Shown: one piece after another, positions 9,176 to 18,643 of the stretch
Layout of the letters: every line of letters begins with the position of its first letter
How positions within the stretch are numbered: position 1 is the stretch's first letter
Assembly (NCBI GenBank): GCA_033557675.1
Contig: JAWQRM010000405.1
Span: 1-23,075, forward strand
Direction of reading: 5' to 3'
DNA length: 23,075 nucleotides
DNA from: Coptodactyla brooksi
Taxonomy: Eukaryota > Arthropoda > Insecta > Coleoptera > Scarabaeidae
Translations under genes and position numbers: made by a program
Notes under the pieces: generated by a model
Seen by the model: the letters and a program-made list of their open reading frames with translations, nothing else
Databases searched by the model: none
Told to the model about the DNA's origin: nothing

Positions 9176-10096
9176 AAAGGAAAATGTGAACACCAAGCTA
9201 AGACCAATAACTAAAATTACACACAAGTTACTTCGAAAGCAAGATAACAGAAACTGCTAGAAAATACCAACAGATATAACTCATTTAGTTGATCAAGAAG
9301 TCATTAAAAAAATACCAAGAAACATCTATTTGAGAAAATCGAAATTATTTTTGCAGCAAGATGATTCGTTTCATCAAAAAATATGCCACTTTAAGCCTGA
9401 TCTCTCTAAAGATTTTGAATCTTTGTTTGTGAAAATCATCCATCACGACCGTCAAAATTCAATAGTTCGAGGCAAACCTTCACTGAGTTAATGATTAGAG
9501 AACACAATGAAACTTAATTAAATTAAATATTATAAATTATGTATTTTTTCTCATAAAAAAGCCTTTTGTATCCTTTTAAAAAGTATCAAAATGATGATAA
9601 TTTTATAAAAAAATATTCATAGAAATGCATTTTTATGAAAAACATGTCATACATTTTCGTGCAAGCCGAACGAAGAATTCTTTATGCAGCCCGTATGAAA
9701 ATTGAAAACCTGTTTATATTCGTTATCTCGTTATTCAACTGCCAAGTTTTCCTTGGTCAGCGATCTGGTGTGGAACTACGTCATTGCCATTTACTGGAAT
9801 TTTTTGTCTCTACCGTGACACAGAATGCGCGTCCATGAAATGAACTTTATTTTGAACGAATGATTAATCGATATTTCGTGAATCAATAAAGATTAAAGTT
9901 CCGTTTAATTGTAATTTTTAAGATATTAGTAGCAATTGACCTCTGAGGGTTAGTTTGAAATTGATTTTTTACAATGTTTATTAATTTATTTAATAGAAAT
10001 AAAATTTATTTAGTAATATAAAATAACAAATTAAACAAAACTAACTAAACTTACTAAAACTAACAAACACCTTAACCACAACAGCACAATGAGTAC
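9176..10096. other. Intergenic, no recognised gene
   Basis: A 76-codon stop-free plus-strand frame runs from 9261 to a TAA at 9489-9491 (KLFLQQDDSFHQKICHFKPD is its middle), with no start codon and no family that I recognise. A 67-codon frame at 9635-9838 is likewise unassigned. The stretch 10020-10080 is a low-complexity AAACTAAC-rich run. Confidence 0.45.
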
Positions 10097-10183
10097 AACT
10101 CCTACCTTAATCACTTTTTAATACTATTCAAACTAGTTACAATAATTGAGTGTTAACTCTTGTCCTCTTACCCATCAAGTTAA

Positions 10184-10318
10184 AAAGAGAAATCTAGCCT
10201 GGCTGCCCAGATGACCACACTAAATCATAGGATAGATGACAAAATAGAACTGATTAAACAAATTAACACCAATAATCAACTTGACGCAGCGGAGAGCCTA
10301 GAAATTAAAAAAAAATAA
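10184..10318 (+). other. Short 44-codon open frame in the loop of the split element
   Basis: Between two in-frame TAA codons the plus strand reads a polar, helix-prone peptide (SLAAQMTTLNHRIDDKIELI, then QLDAAESLEIKKK). Leu and Ile spacing suggests a coiled coil. It looks like a fragment captured from a real protein, perhaps of a retroelement or host gene, but I cannot identify it. There is a methionine at the ninth residue. Confidence 0.2.
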
Positions 10319-10387
10319 ACCTGTGTCCATACTTTTTGTTCTGGTAGGTAAAAAGACAAGGCAATTAAAACCCAATTGTTGTAACTA

Positions 10388-12181
10388 CAGTAAAACTTGT
10401 CAATAACGGCCACCAAAAAAAGTACTACCCGTTATATAAAGGTTGTCGTAATTGGTAGGTTTTTTGTCTTAGAAATAAAATACATAATTGGTTTTTAAGT
10501 TTTTTTTCTTCATTTTATCAATTAAAGTAAATATTATATAAACACACATATGAATACGAAAAACTAAAACTATTCTAATGTATACTTATAATGGATAACA
10601 CATATGTTCACTATTTATACACATTATTATAACATATTCATACGAAAAAACATAATTTGTTAAAAAAACTTCATTTATTAAGCTTTCTTAAAGTATGTTT
10701 TAATCTTTGTTTGCTTTAAATTTTTTAGCTTCGATGTAAAATTTGAGAAACATCCATAAAAATTTCACCATTGTTATTGCACAATAAATAATTCTGTATT
10801 CTCTTAATTTCGCTCATACTAGATAAAGTAGATTTTGGAGTTTCACATTCGTCCACATCACTATTATCAGAGTTATATTCTTCATCATTATTGCACAATT
10901 CATCCACAATTTCTGTACTACTGAAATTAGGGCTCTCTGTAGGCACATGACTATGAGAACAGAAGCATATTCATCTATATCTACAATTTTGTTGCGAACT
11001 GCAGGAAAGAGCTGAGCAAGGGGCATTTTGTATTCTTCATCAAACATTCTATCTTCTTGGATACCATCAGAGAATCCGGCATTGGAAAAACATTTTTTAA
11101 CTGTAGCAGGAGATACATTTTCCAAGCAGCTGTAATCCACATAAGTGCATTGGCTAAATTTATGTTTTTTTAGAACTTTCAAAACCACATTTCCTGTCAA
11201 TAAACCTTCGAAGCCTTTTAATCAAAAAATTTCGGTAAATCAATTTGAATTTTCTTCCTTCTCATCTTATTTGCACACGGTAGAGTAGTCAAACGTTGTT
11301 TTGCTGCCTTTTTCCTTACAAAATTCTCAATTTTTAATGAACATGTCTTATTTTGCAAGGCGCAGTAATAAAGTTTCGTCGGCATTACAAACTTCTCGAG
11401 GAGAATAATTTCTTAAAATCAACGGTAACTTGGTTTTCCAGTCTTCTATATCGTCGAAATTAATCTCGGCGAACTCACCGCAAATTGATTTAAAAGTTAT
11501 ACCGTGTCGTCGGCAGAAACTTTCCAACCATCCATTAGATGCTGCGAAATTTTCCACCTTTAAACTGCTTGCTGTCTCCAGTGCTTTTTTTTAAAGTAGC
11601 GGTACAGTTATTGGAATTGTTTTTGCTCCGAGTTAACACCTACCTCAAACATCTTTTTTAATTCACCTTTATTTTTCATAATACCATTAGTTTGTGTTTT
11701 TCCAACCCCATATTTCTCGGCCAACTATCGCGAATTTAACGAATACTTTTCACTTTCTGTGATTATATTTATTTTGTCTTTGAGCGACGAACGTTTTCTT
11801 TTTAGCGATTTTTTAATTAAGAATCTTTCATATACGAAGACTGAGGGAAATTTAAATTAACCGTAAGTAACTGAAAGACCACAGTAGGTACATATGGAAA
11901 CTTGTAGAAATGAAGACGCCGGCAAGTATTGCGCGGACGATTTGCTGTCGAAGCATGTATTTCCAGCAATAAAGATACATCATAAATAGTCCGGCTGATG
12001 TCGGCAGGTAAATTTCGATGAAGATAGGCCGTAAAAATTTGGATTTATTTGGCGGACGTCGTTTTATAAGGGTGTTTTTCGTATATGGGAATTTCCTTAC
12101 AGTCGATTCGGGAGACTTTGAAACTGTCCGTTACCTCAGGTAGCCACTTTAGACAGGTGGACGTTAACACAGGTTTTACTG
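10388..12181 (-). mobile_element. Tigger/pogo-type DNA transposon, copy 2, both ends present, core deleted
   Basis: It runs from CAGTAAAACTTGTCAATAAC to ACAGGTTTTACTG, which are imperfect inverted repeats, and is bounded by TA on both sides (10386-10387 and 12182-12183). The element is 1794 bases. The interior is closely similar to copy 1 over its outer parts, but the segment encoding the catalytic core is absent near 11250. The flanking inverted-repeat element gives the empty site and confirms both boundaries. It lacks a usable transposase but, with both ends intact, could have been mobilised by a related source. Confidence 0.9.
10725..11805 (-). pseudogene. Tigger transposase remnant, copy 2, catalytic core deleted
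   Basis: Minus strand, from about 11805: SLKRKRSSLKDKINI and LAEKYGVGKTQTNGIMKNKG (first helix-turn-helix; the ATG seen in copy 1 is lost). Then the CENP-B-type domain (11557-11400: SNGWLESFCRRHGITFKSIC) and the start of the nuclease domain with NADET (first Asp kept, following Gly changed). At about 11250-11265 it jumps directly to FKLIYRNFLIKRL, beyond the region for the second and third acidic residues. The C-terminal acidic tail is retained to 10725. Frameshifts (for example near 10946-10960) further disable it. Confidence 0.82.
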
Positions 12182-12220
12182 TAGTTTGAATAGTATTAAA
12201 AAGTACTTATGCTAGAGTTA

Positions 12221-12590
12221 GGTGTATAAGATTTGGAAAAGGTTTAAAAACAATTTTGTTTTATTTAATTTTCTGAAGAGTAGGGAGGCACAGTTAATTT
12301 TGAGTACTGAAGAAGAAACTAAGCGAGAAAGCAATTGCAATAAATTCTGAAGTGTAAACTCAGGAACTAGCTTCATAAAATTGCAGTGAAAATCGCAATA
12401 ATTGCTTATTAATATATTAACTGCAGATTGCCAGGTTTTATGAAACGTTTGTACAGGTGAAATTGTTCTGCAATCTATTAAAGATGCCGCACAAATTATT
12501 AATGTATATTTAGATTGAAAATAGAACAGCTGTATAATTTGTACATAAACCTGGATGTTCATTATAAAGTTCGTGACAAAAAAAATCTAA
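12221..12590. other. Intergenic, no recognised gene
   Basis: A 114-codon minus-strand frame (12218-12562) crosses this stretch. It is rich in Leu, Ile, Phe, Asn and Cys, starts with a nondescript methionine and shows no domain. Such a frame can arise by chance in AT-rich DNA. I do not call it a gene, but it is the longest unassigned ATG frame in an AT-rich part of the window. Confidence 0.4.
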
Positions 12591-13410
12591 TCGGCCGACA
12601 AAGACAGACTGAAAGGTTACGAAACAGAAAACTGCTGCGCAGTAACGTGACCACGATTTAAAGGTGCCATTACAAATTTATTTGCGTTTTTACAACCTCT
12701 ATCCCGCTGCGATCACCTTTGTACTGCAGGATACTAATTAATTCTCAGTCGGCAGAAACTCTGGGAACAATTAATGGGCCGCAATAATTATATATAATTA
12801 TTATTATTATTACCTCGGCCGATAATAATCGTATGCGTATGGGAAAGGCCGGATTTTCTCCTGCGAAAATTGAAACAAAAAAAAACACCTAGACCTGCCT
12901 CGGCCGCAGCCTTGCCACAGGCAATAATTACTCGATAGCTTAGCCTAGCGTTGGATTGCATAATCGCCAACGAGTTCGGTTGAATGAAACTCCACTTCCT
13001 CTCGATTTAATAGTTTCGATATTTCAAAACAATAACCGACGGTGTGTGTTTGTGAAGACAATCGGGCGTCCTTGCGAGGCTATGGGTCGTTTCCCGTGGG
13101 ACCCTACGCGTCTAGACGGTTGGTTTAAGGTCGGGTCGCAGACGATTCAATTTTCCAAGACAAATCGGCGAAAACGTTGCCGTTGGTGCGATGCGTGCGT
13201 GTTCGTGGTGAGTCACCAGGCGCAGCCTTCGCCGACCAATGGCTTTTGGACCTTGCCATGTTCGGACCATCGCCCACCCACAGACAGACAAGCTGAAACG
13301 CCTAACAGAGGCACGGTCGCTTTTCTCTCTCAGCTGTTTGCCATTTTCAGAGACATTCAGTTGAAGAAAGCGTATGTCGATTCATTCACGATTCCGCGTA
13401 TTTTTTTTTT
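12591..13410. promoter_or_regulatory. GC-rich island with an AP-1-like site, candidate regulatory region or untranslated exon
   Basis: This is visibly the most GC- and CpG-rich stretch of the window outside the WD40 gene, especially 13040-13340. It has a 167-codon plus-strand frame (12956-13459) with no recognisable domain and a composition (Arg, Pro, Thr, Cys) that simply follows the GC content. GGTGAGTCACC at 13207-13217 contains a perfect AP-1 palindrome (TGAGTCA), and the same word offers a GTGAGT splice donor. A TAT/TTA-rich low-complexity stretch lies at 12788-12812. Coding, promoter and enhancer roles cannot be separated by eye. Confidence 0.3.
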
Positions 13411-13599
13411 TATTAAACCTCCGTACTTCAATAGTAATGCCTTTCCTTATAAAATCTAACTTGACACAGTATTTTCATCGTTTTTTTAGTATTTAATCAA
13501 TAAAAATGTATCATATAGTGACACAGAATTTATCTACGTATAGTTGCTGGTAATAACGAGGTCACGGTTGCAGGAATTACAGTTTCAGTTTCAGCAATT

Positions 13600-14172
13600 C
13601 AGTAATCGAAATTTTTCCTTTGTTCAATAACTTCAATAACTGCACTCTTTCTTGTCAACTTCATGACTCCAAGCTGATACATCCGGTCTTTATCAGCAAA
13701 AAAGAGATTTGCAAAGATCAAAATATATGGTAATCTGGTGGTGCAAAATCAGCGCCATGTGGTGGACGTGACATCATTTTCCCAATTAAGCTCCAGTAAT
13801 TTTTGGCGAGTCACTAAAGATGTGTGTGGTCTAGCGTTGTGATGGTTCAATATGATTCCTTTACGGTATGCCAATTCTGGACGTTTTTCTGTAATTGCTT
13901 CACTTGGTGGAAACATAACACTTGGTGGTCCGTTGGAAACAGCTCAAAATACACAACACCTTGGTTACCCCACCAATGTGACAGCATGATCTTTTTTTTG
14001 ATGCAATTCGATGCAACTCAAGAGTTGGAAAAAGTCTTGACTTATAAAAACGTGGAAAAAGTCTGATTTTTGAATTAGTACCATAAACACCATAAGCTTC
14101 AACATATCTCTTTATGAGCATAGTTAGTTTTCTTGCCTTTAAGAAAATCATCATTTCATTAATAGAAGTCAT
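13600..14172 (-). pseudogene. Mariner transposase relic with internal deletion
   Basis: Minus strand, starting near 14172: FLKGKKTNYAHKEIC and EAYGVYG (N-terminal helix-turn-helix). After a deletion comes the nuclease domain: GVVYFELFPTDHQV, then HHNARPHTSLVTRQKLLEL (about 13845-13785; the family has HDNARPH, so the second catalytic Asp is His, codon 13839-13841), then ADFAPPDYH, where the third Asp is kept. It ends with FADKDRMYQLGVMKLTRKSA and VIEVIEQ near 13615. The first Asp (DEKW block) is in the deleted part. Several frame changes and stops are present. It abuts the DUF4817-type relic. Confidence 0.85.
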
Positions 14173-14191
14173 TCAAAAAGATTATCGGAAG

Positions 14192-15060
14192 CTATACGGG
14201 GTTATTCACTCTACCTGTACGGGATGTTATGGTCAAAACACATGACTTCCACAAAGTTTCACTTTTAGGATATATCCCAAAAGTCCTAAAAGTATCAAAG
14301 TTATGAAATCCATTTCTTCCAGCCCACCTGTTTTGAAAGTTAGCATTTAAAAACTGCCGAACCTCGCTATGATAATGAGGCGGAGTCCATCCAATTGAAA
14401 CCACATGGTTGTTCTAATGTTTGAACTTCTTCTAATAATACTGGAAGTTGGTTTAAAAGAAAATCGAGAAACATCATACCATTTAAAGGTCCTTCATAAA
14501 AATAGGGTCCAATTAAATATGGGCCCAGCATTCCACCCCATACATTAACGGATCACCTATTCTGATTTCTCATGACTATATTCATGCGGATAACTAACGC
14601 ATTATCAAAAGAGTTTTCATTTTCTGCCACTTTATCTAATACTCACGTACAAAATACAGCTCGGTTGTCAAAATCATTTCCATAAAGTTCTTGGCAAATC
14701 TGGATTTTATAAGGATGAAATCTATATTTTTTTAAGAATTCTTGAAATACCTGCTTGACTAATATTAATATTTTCGCACATCTGATTTTGACTAATATTG
14801 GGAGTTTCGATAATTGAAGCAACTACCGTAAAAACATTTTCTTCATTTTCAATGACAGGTTTTCTTGTAATGGGTTTTTATAACTGACACTTCCACTTTC
14901 CTGCAACTGGTTTAATAATCTCTCAAAAATCGACTGGTTTAGGATGATTTCTTTCGGGAAACCTTTGAGCATAAACTCTAGAAGCCAATAAATAATTTTT
15001 ATGACATTGTCCAAAGACAAAAATCACATCAATACGCTCCTCTTTTGGGTAAATCTTCAT
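14192..15060 (-). pseudogene. DUF4817-type DDE transposase relic
   Basis: Minus strand from ATG 15058-15060: MKIYPKEERIDVIFVFGQCH and YAQRFPERNHPKP match the DUF4817 helix-turn-helix start seen in many insect transposases. The next blocks are QESGSVSYKNP, ENEENVFTVVASI, SQAGISRILKKYRFHPYKIQ and QELYGNDFDNRAVFC. The nuclease domain follows: SVNVWGGMLGPYLIGPYFYE, then FLDFLLNQLPVLLEEV and PPHYHSEVRQFLNANFQNRW, then a decayed PDL region near 14270. Several frameshifts and stops break it (for example after PVDF near 14930 and in the CT.VLDKV stretch), and the end corresponding to the last acidic residue is degraded at 14200-14290. The full family protein is around 350 to 400 residues, so most of the length is represented. 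Confidence 0.85.
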
Positions 15061-15394
15061 GTTGACTAAGCAATACTACAACAGCATTCCAATAATAAGG
15101 ATCTAAACGGCTACAACCACAAAAAAATAATACCACTCTAGCAAAAACACACTTTTGACGAAATGAATTGTTTGACATTTTTAAATACCATAGGAAACTA
15201 GGTGCATTAGAAGTTTTTATTTAAAAAACACCAAATGTTGCAAAAAAAAACGATTATTTGGCGTATTCTGTAAAAACAGGAAGACTTAGTTAGGCAATTA
15301 AAAATTACACTACAATACGTACAGTACGTTACAATATATGGCGTTCTATTTAAATTTCTTATTATTTGATTAGTTTTAATTTTTGGACGCCCTG
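14192..15394 (-). mobile_element. Remnant of the DUF4817-type transposon with its 5' end
   Basis: Upstream of the transposase the minus strand runs through an untranslated leader to TACAGGGCGTCCAAAAATTA (plus 15377-15396). This is the ACAGGGTGTCC-type terminal sequence common at the ends of such insect elements, next to TATA. No matching inverted end is present on the other side: the relic stops near 14180-14190 where the mariner relic begins, so its 3' end is truncated. Confidence 0.55.
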
Positions 15395-15835
15395 TATAAG
15401 ATGGGAAAGCTTATTATGATTGGGAAAAAATATGAAAAATAAATATAATAAATACTTCTTAAGTATCTGAAACATGAAAATTAGGTTAGATTTTGATAAA
15501 ATTGAAATTATTTGGAAAACCTTAAGGTTTAAGTATTATAAATCTTATTAAAACAGACATTTATTTTGATCGTAGAATCCAAAAATGCAATAATAAATAG
15601 GGGGTTCCATTTAAAAAAGCACAATTTTGGTACTTTTAGGGGTTTTGGGACACCCTGTATAATATGAAAATAACGCTAAAAAGTAACCATAACAGACCCC
15701 ATATATACCAAACTTTTTGGAAGTCACGTATGGTATATTTGAGAAAATGTAAATTACTTTACAATTGATCGTGGTATTTTCCGAAAAATTTTGGAAAGCG
15801 CTCCCAAAAATTTTTTAAACTGTTTTAAACTAGTT
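15395..15835. other. AT-rich spacer with a second terminal-like motif
   Basis: There is no coding content. GACACCCTGTA at 15649-15659 repeats the orientation of GACGCCCTGTA at 15386-15396. The stretch between them could be the end of a second short element of the same type. The rest is AT-rich and uncharacterised. Confidence 0.4.
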
Positions 15836-15967
15836 TTAACACTGGCATTCTGTCAATACATCTTCTCCATACACATCGACTAAGTCTTTTCTCGCTTGAA
15901 TGGCATTTTTACCTTTTTTGTAATAAAAAAGCAAAATGTGCCGAAAATACTGTTTTTGATTCTCCAT
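15836..15967 (-). pseudogene. Mariner transposase N-terminal fragment, clean 43-codon frame
   Basis: From ATG 15965-15967 the minus strand reads MENQKQYFRHILLFYYKKGK, then NAIQARKDLVDVYGEDVLTE, then CQC and TAA at 15836-15838. This is the mariner-family start with its first helix-turn-helix, and it is unbroken for the whole frame. The family's CQNWF continuation is lost at the stop, and no catalytic domain follows. It has kept its frame better than the other two mariner relics. It may be a recent deletion derivative or a small surviving reading frame. Confidence 0.85.
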
Positions 15968-16879
15968 GTTTCATAAGACACAAAAAGAAAACAATTGCAC
16001 AGAACTGAACAAAATATTTTTGCACATAAATTTTGCAATGTCAACTGTCAGAATATATAATTCATAAACGGTTTAGAATGAAGTTGGCTGGTTAAAATAC
16101 AATTAACGATTCTGCTGCGAAGAAAACGAAATTACTTTCCGAACCACCCAAAATAGTTTGCGTACATATTGACAGCACATATTGAAGGTGCTGAAGACTT
16201 TTGTAATTCTACTCAAAAGTGGACTCCGGATATTTTGAGGAATCCTGTCTAAGATTCCCTGTTCAATTTAAAAATTGCCGAGAAAATCTTTTGCTTACAA
16301 GCATCTTGATAGTATTTTTGATGTATTTCGTATTTATCCAAGGGTCGATAGATGAACTTCTTGACAATGGAGGCTACTACCATCTATTGTGGAATTATCA
16401 TCATTTTTGTTCAGAATGTCTCGAATTGTGTCGTTGAGAGAAAAATTTTTTTGGCATCACTGGTTTTTGTATTTAGACAAGATTCGTGGCGACATAAAAC
16501 GGCAAAACATAAAACATTCACTATAATCAGTAGTAGTAGCTGCAATTTAAAATATCTAATTAAAAAACAGCATAATTACTGACCTATTTGATTGGCGTTT
16601 AATCAGTAATTTACACGACAAGCGGAATTAGAAAATCATTTTAATTTTGCTGTTTACGTTACTAGTAAGTGCAATTTTGAAGGGCACGTTTTTTCAAAGT
16701 AAAGCTAATACCAGTAATTTACCTTCCATTTATTACAAAGCTACACGATTTGATAATGTCTGAAATCTGCCAAGAACGCGGTAAAATTAAAACCTTCGGT
16801 TAAAAATATTATTTCGGTCAATGTCGTCCGACGAAATTTTGGCGAATGCAAAAGCGTCAATCGGCAACCACAGTCTGAA
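15968..16879. other. Intergenic, no recognised gene
   Basis: Two overlapping short plus-strand frames (16219-16437 and 16352-16582) have no visible domain and compete for the same DNA. Composition is ordinary AT-rich. The first hundred bases may be the leader or terminal region of the mariner fragment. I see nothing else that can be supported. Confidence 0.5.
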
Positions 16880-17340
16880 CTAACCCAGACTTGAAGCGTA
16901 AAAATACCCTGACCCACTTTTCAGCGATCGTCTGGCCAGCGGACGACTGGTTAGAGGTCTCCTATGCGAACGCGATCAATGGCTATGGAAGAAGCCGACC
17001 GCCCACACCGTGGAAACCGCCATATCTCCATCCGCGTTACGGATGTCTTTGCGTCAGAGCCGATTTGATGATTCTCGGAGGCGTAGAGGCGCACATTATG
17101 AATATTAATAGACGCCTGCTTGATCTCGTTTCAATGTTCCGCAGTGTGCGTCCTTTCGTAATTTACTAGGCACGATTATGGTAGCGACCAGGTCCTTCGA
17201 TATTCTGCAGGCGGTGCCAACTAATTTTGATGTTGGGCAGGTCGTGAAGCAGTCTTCCCTTGATTTTATTTTTCGTCTTGCCAATTTAGTTGGCTAGATG
17301 CGGCGATTTTGATTGGAAGGTTTGACGTCATTCTCTTAAA
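16880..17340. promoter_or_regulatory. GC-richer island, function unknown
   Basis: A sharp rise in GC and CpG relative to both flanks. It holds a 92-codon plus-strand frame (16891-17169, containing RSRPPTPWKPPYLHPRYG) that I do not recognise as any family. It resembles the islands at 8091 and 12591 and may be regulatory, an untranslated exon, or a decayed coding exon. Confidence 0.25.
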
Positions 17341-17643
17341 AGTGTTTTGTTTCTCATCGCGAGATTGATATTAAAACGGGTCAAGTTAGAAGCAGATGAT
17401 ACTCCCGTCTTTATACGGTGCTTACGCATTTCGAGATTGATTGACATTACTGGATAACCTTGAAAATCTATCTTTGTTTTTAGATGTCCAACAAAATAAG
17501 TTTTTTTTAACGAGTTGCCCTGTAGTATAAGTTTAAACTACTGTAATATGATTTTCGGCAGTCCGACAGTGTAGCTACTGCTCTAAGTAAGATTTCTGAT
17601 GATGTGACATACATTTGACAGTAGAGAGCTTGGGATGGTACTA

Positions 17644-18110
17644 CAGTCGAGTCGCGATAACTCGAACCCTCATAAGCCGAATATTCGTTTATCTCGTAAG
17701 TTTTCATTAAGTCCTAAAACAATTTAATGTTTTTCAATGTAAAGTTATCTCCATATCTCGAAGTGACACCTTTTAAGTCGAAGATTCTCATTGGTGAGTG
17801 GGGGGAACTATACCGCACGTGCATGAAGTGCTTAGTCATTCCATTCTACATTTGAAGTGTGTTTGTGGTGTTGGTTTACGTCCGCTTTGAATAATGTTAA
17901 AACGGAAGTTAAATATGCTTAGTTTGACCAAAAAAGCTGAAGTAATCAATGAAATTGAACAGAATTCACAATGTAAGAGTAAAGACGTCGCCTTAAAGTA
18001 CTATATCGATCATAGACTATTTTTAGTAACAAAGGTTTTGCTTGGGAAGGGAGGGGATAGCGACTTCCTATAACTCGAACTTCTGATAACTCGACGGTAT
18101 TTAGCCGCTT
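17644..18110 (+). mobile_element. Second Tigger/pogo family, left end and DNA-binding region
   Basis: CAGTCGAGTCGCGATAACTC starts directly after TA (17642-17643) and has the form of the pogo/Tigger ends that carry repeated ATAACTCGAA units. More such units occur at about 18070-18100. No inverted right end (GAGTTATCGCGACTCGACTG) is found, so the element is truncated or its 3' part deleted. It is unrelated in end sequence to the two Tigger copies at 1786 and 10388. Confidence 0.75.
17894..18073 (+). pseudogene. N-terminal fragment of a pogo/Tigger transposase (CENP-B-like helix-turn-helix)
   Basis: The 59-codon frame begins MLKRKLNMLSLTKKAEVINE and continues IEQNSQCKSKDVALKYYI. This matches the family's first DNA-binding domain (pattern KRK...LSL..K..II..IE.G.....VA..Y.I). 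After YYI the match ends and the frame runs out within repeats of the terminal-type motif, so the CENP-B second domain and the catalytic DDE domain are absent. It is a deletion derivative. Confidence 0.75.
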
Positions 18111-18643
18111 CCTTTACTTGATTTTAACAATACCTTTGATTTTTCTGAAATCTCAATGGTTTATCTTGCTGGCATCATCTAGATACTGATTATCTGGAGA
18201 TCTACTGCCATTACAAATGTAGGGCAGCTCGATGATGCGAGAGTTTGTCTAAACTTAAATATTGGTTGGATATTGGGCTGGTCGTATATTAATTAGTGCT
18301 GACAAAACAGATCATTATATTTGATTGTCGTGTTTTCTTCATTTTCTTCAAAGGATTCATGGTTGTCTACAGAAGGTGGATGGATGCGCAGAATATGTAA
18401 GTTAAATTAAAATAGAGTGGTAATTTCCACAAGAAATGCTATGAGTTTATTGATAAATAGGAAAAGAAGACATTTTCTTCAGTCTACCGACAGCAAACCT
18501 TTTTGCATAATTTGATGTAAAAGGCACAGCGTTCCATTCATTAGGAATATTTTTTCTTCATATTGTTACTCTTTACCTATGTCCATAAGTAAATAGTCCA
18601 CCCAATTTAGTCGTTTCTATCTAAATTTCATCACATCCTATAA
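18111..18643. other. Intergenic, no recognised gene
   Basis: AT-rich with no persuasive frame on either strand. A short minus-strand stretch encoding NHESFEENEENTTIK near 18325-18370 is acidic, like transposase tails, but is too short to assign. Confidence 0.5.

Larger units (their letters stand above)
10097..12220. mobile_element. Inverted-repeat (MITE-like) element split by a Tigger insertion
   Basis: The left arm (about 10097-10170) is the inverse of a right arm made of 10349-10387 plus 12184-12220, once the intervening Tigger element and one TA are removed. Thirty bases pair perfectly across the insertion point: left arm 10113-10142, core ACTATTCAAACTAGTTACAA. After one mismatch a further AATTG matches, and weaker similarity continues both ways (for example CTTGTC inside). 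Without the insertion the element would be roughly 330 bases. Its interior (10171-10348) contains a short open frame. The outer ends and any target duplication are not clear. Confidence 0.75.

Noticed and set aside
9765..9795. GGAACTACGTCATTGCC as another copy of the Tc1-like family (similar to about 22335)
   Set aside because: Similarity covers only about 20 bases and stops; no neighbouring transposase motif is present, so it may be chance.
12956..13459. 167-codon plus-strand frame as a gene
   Set aside because: There is no domain, its length is explained by GC richness, and its tail is low-complexity. I kept the region as a compositional island instead.
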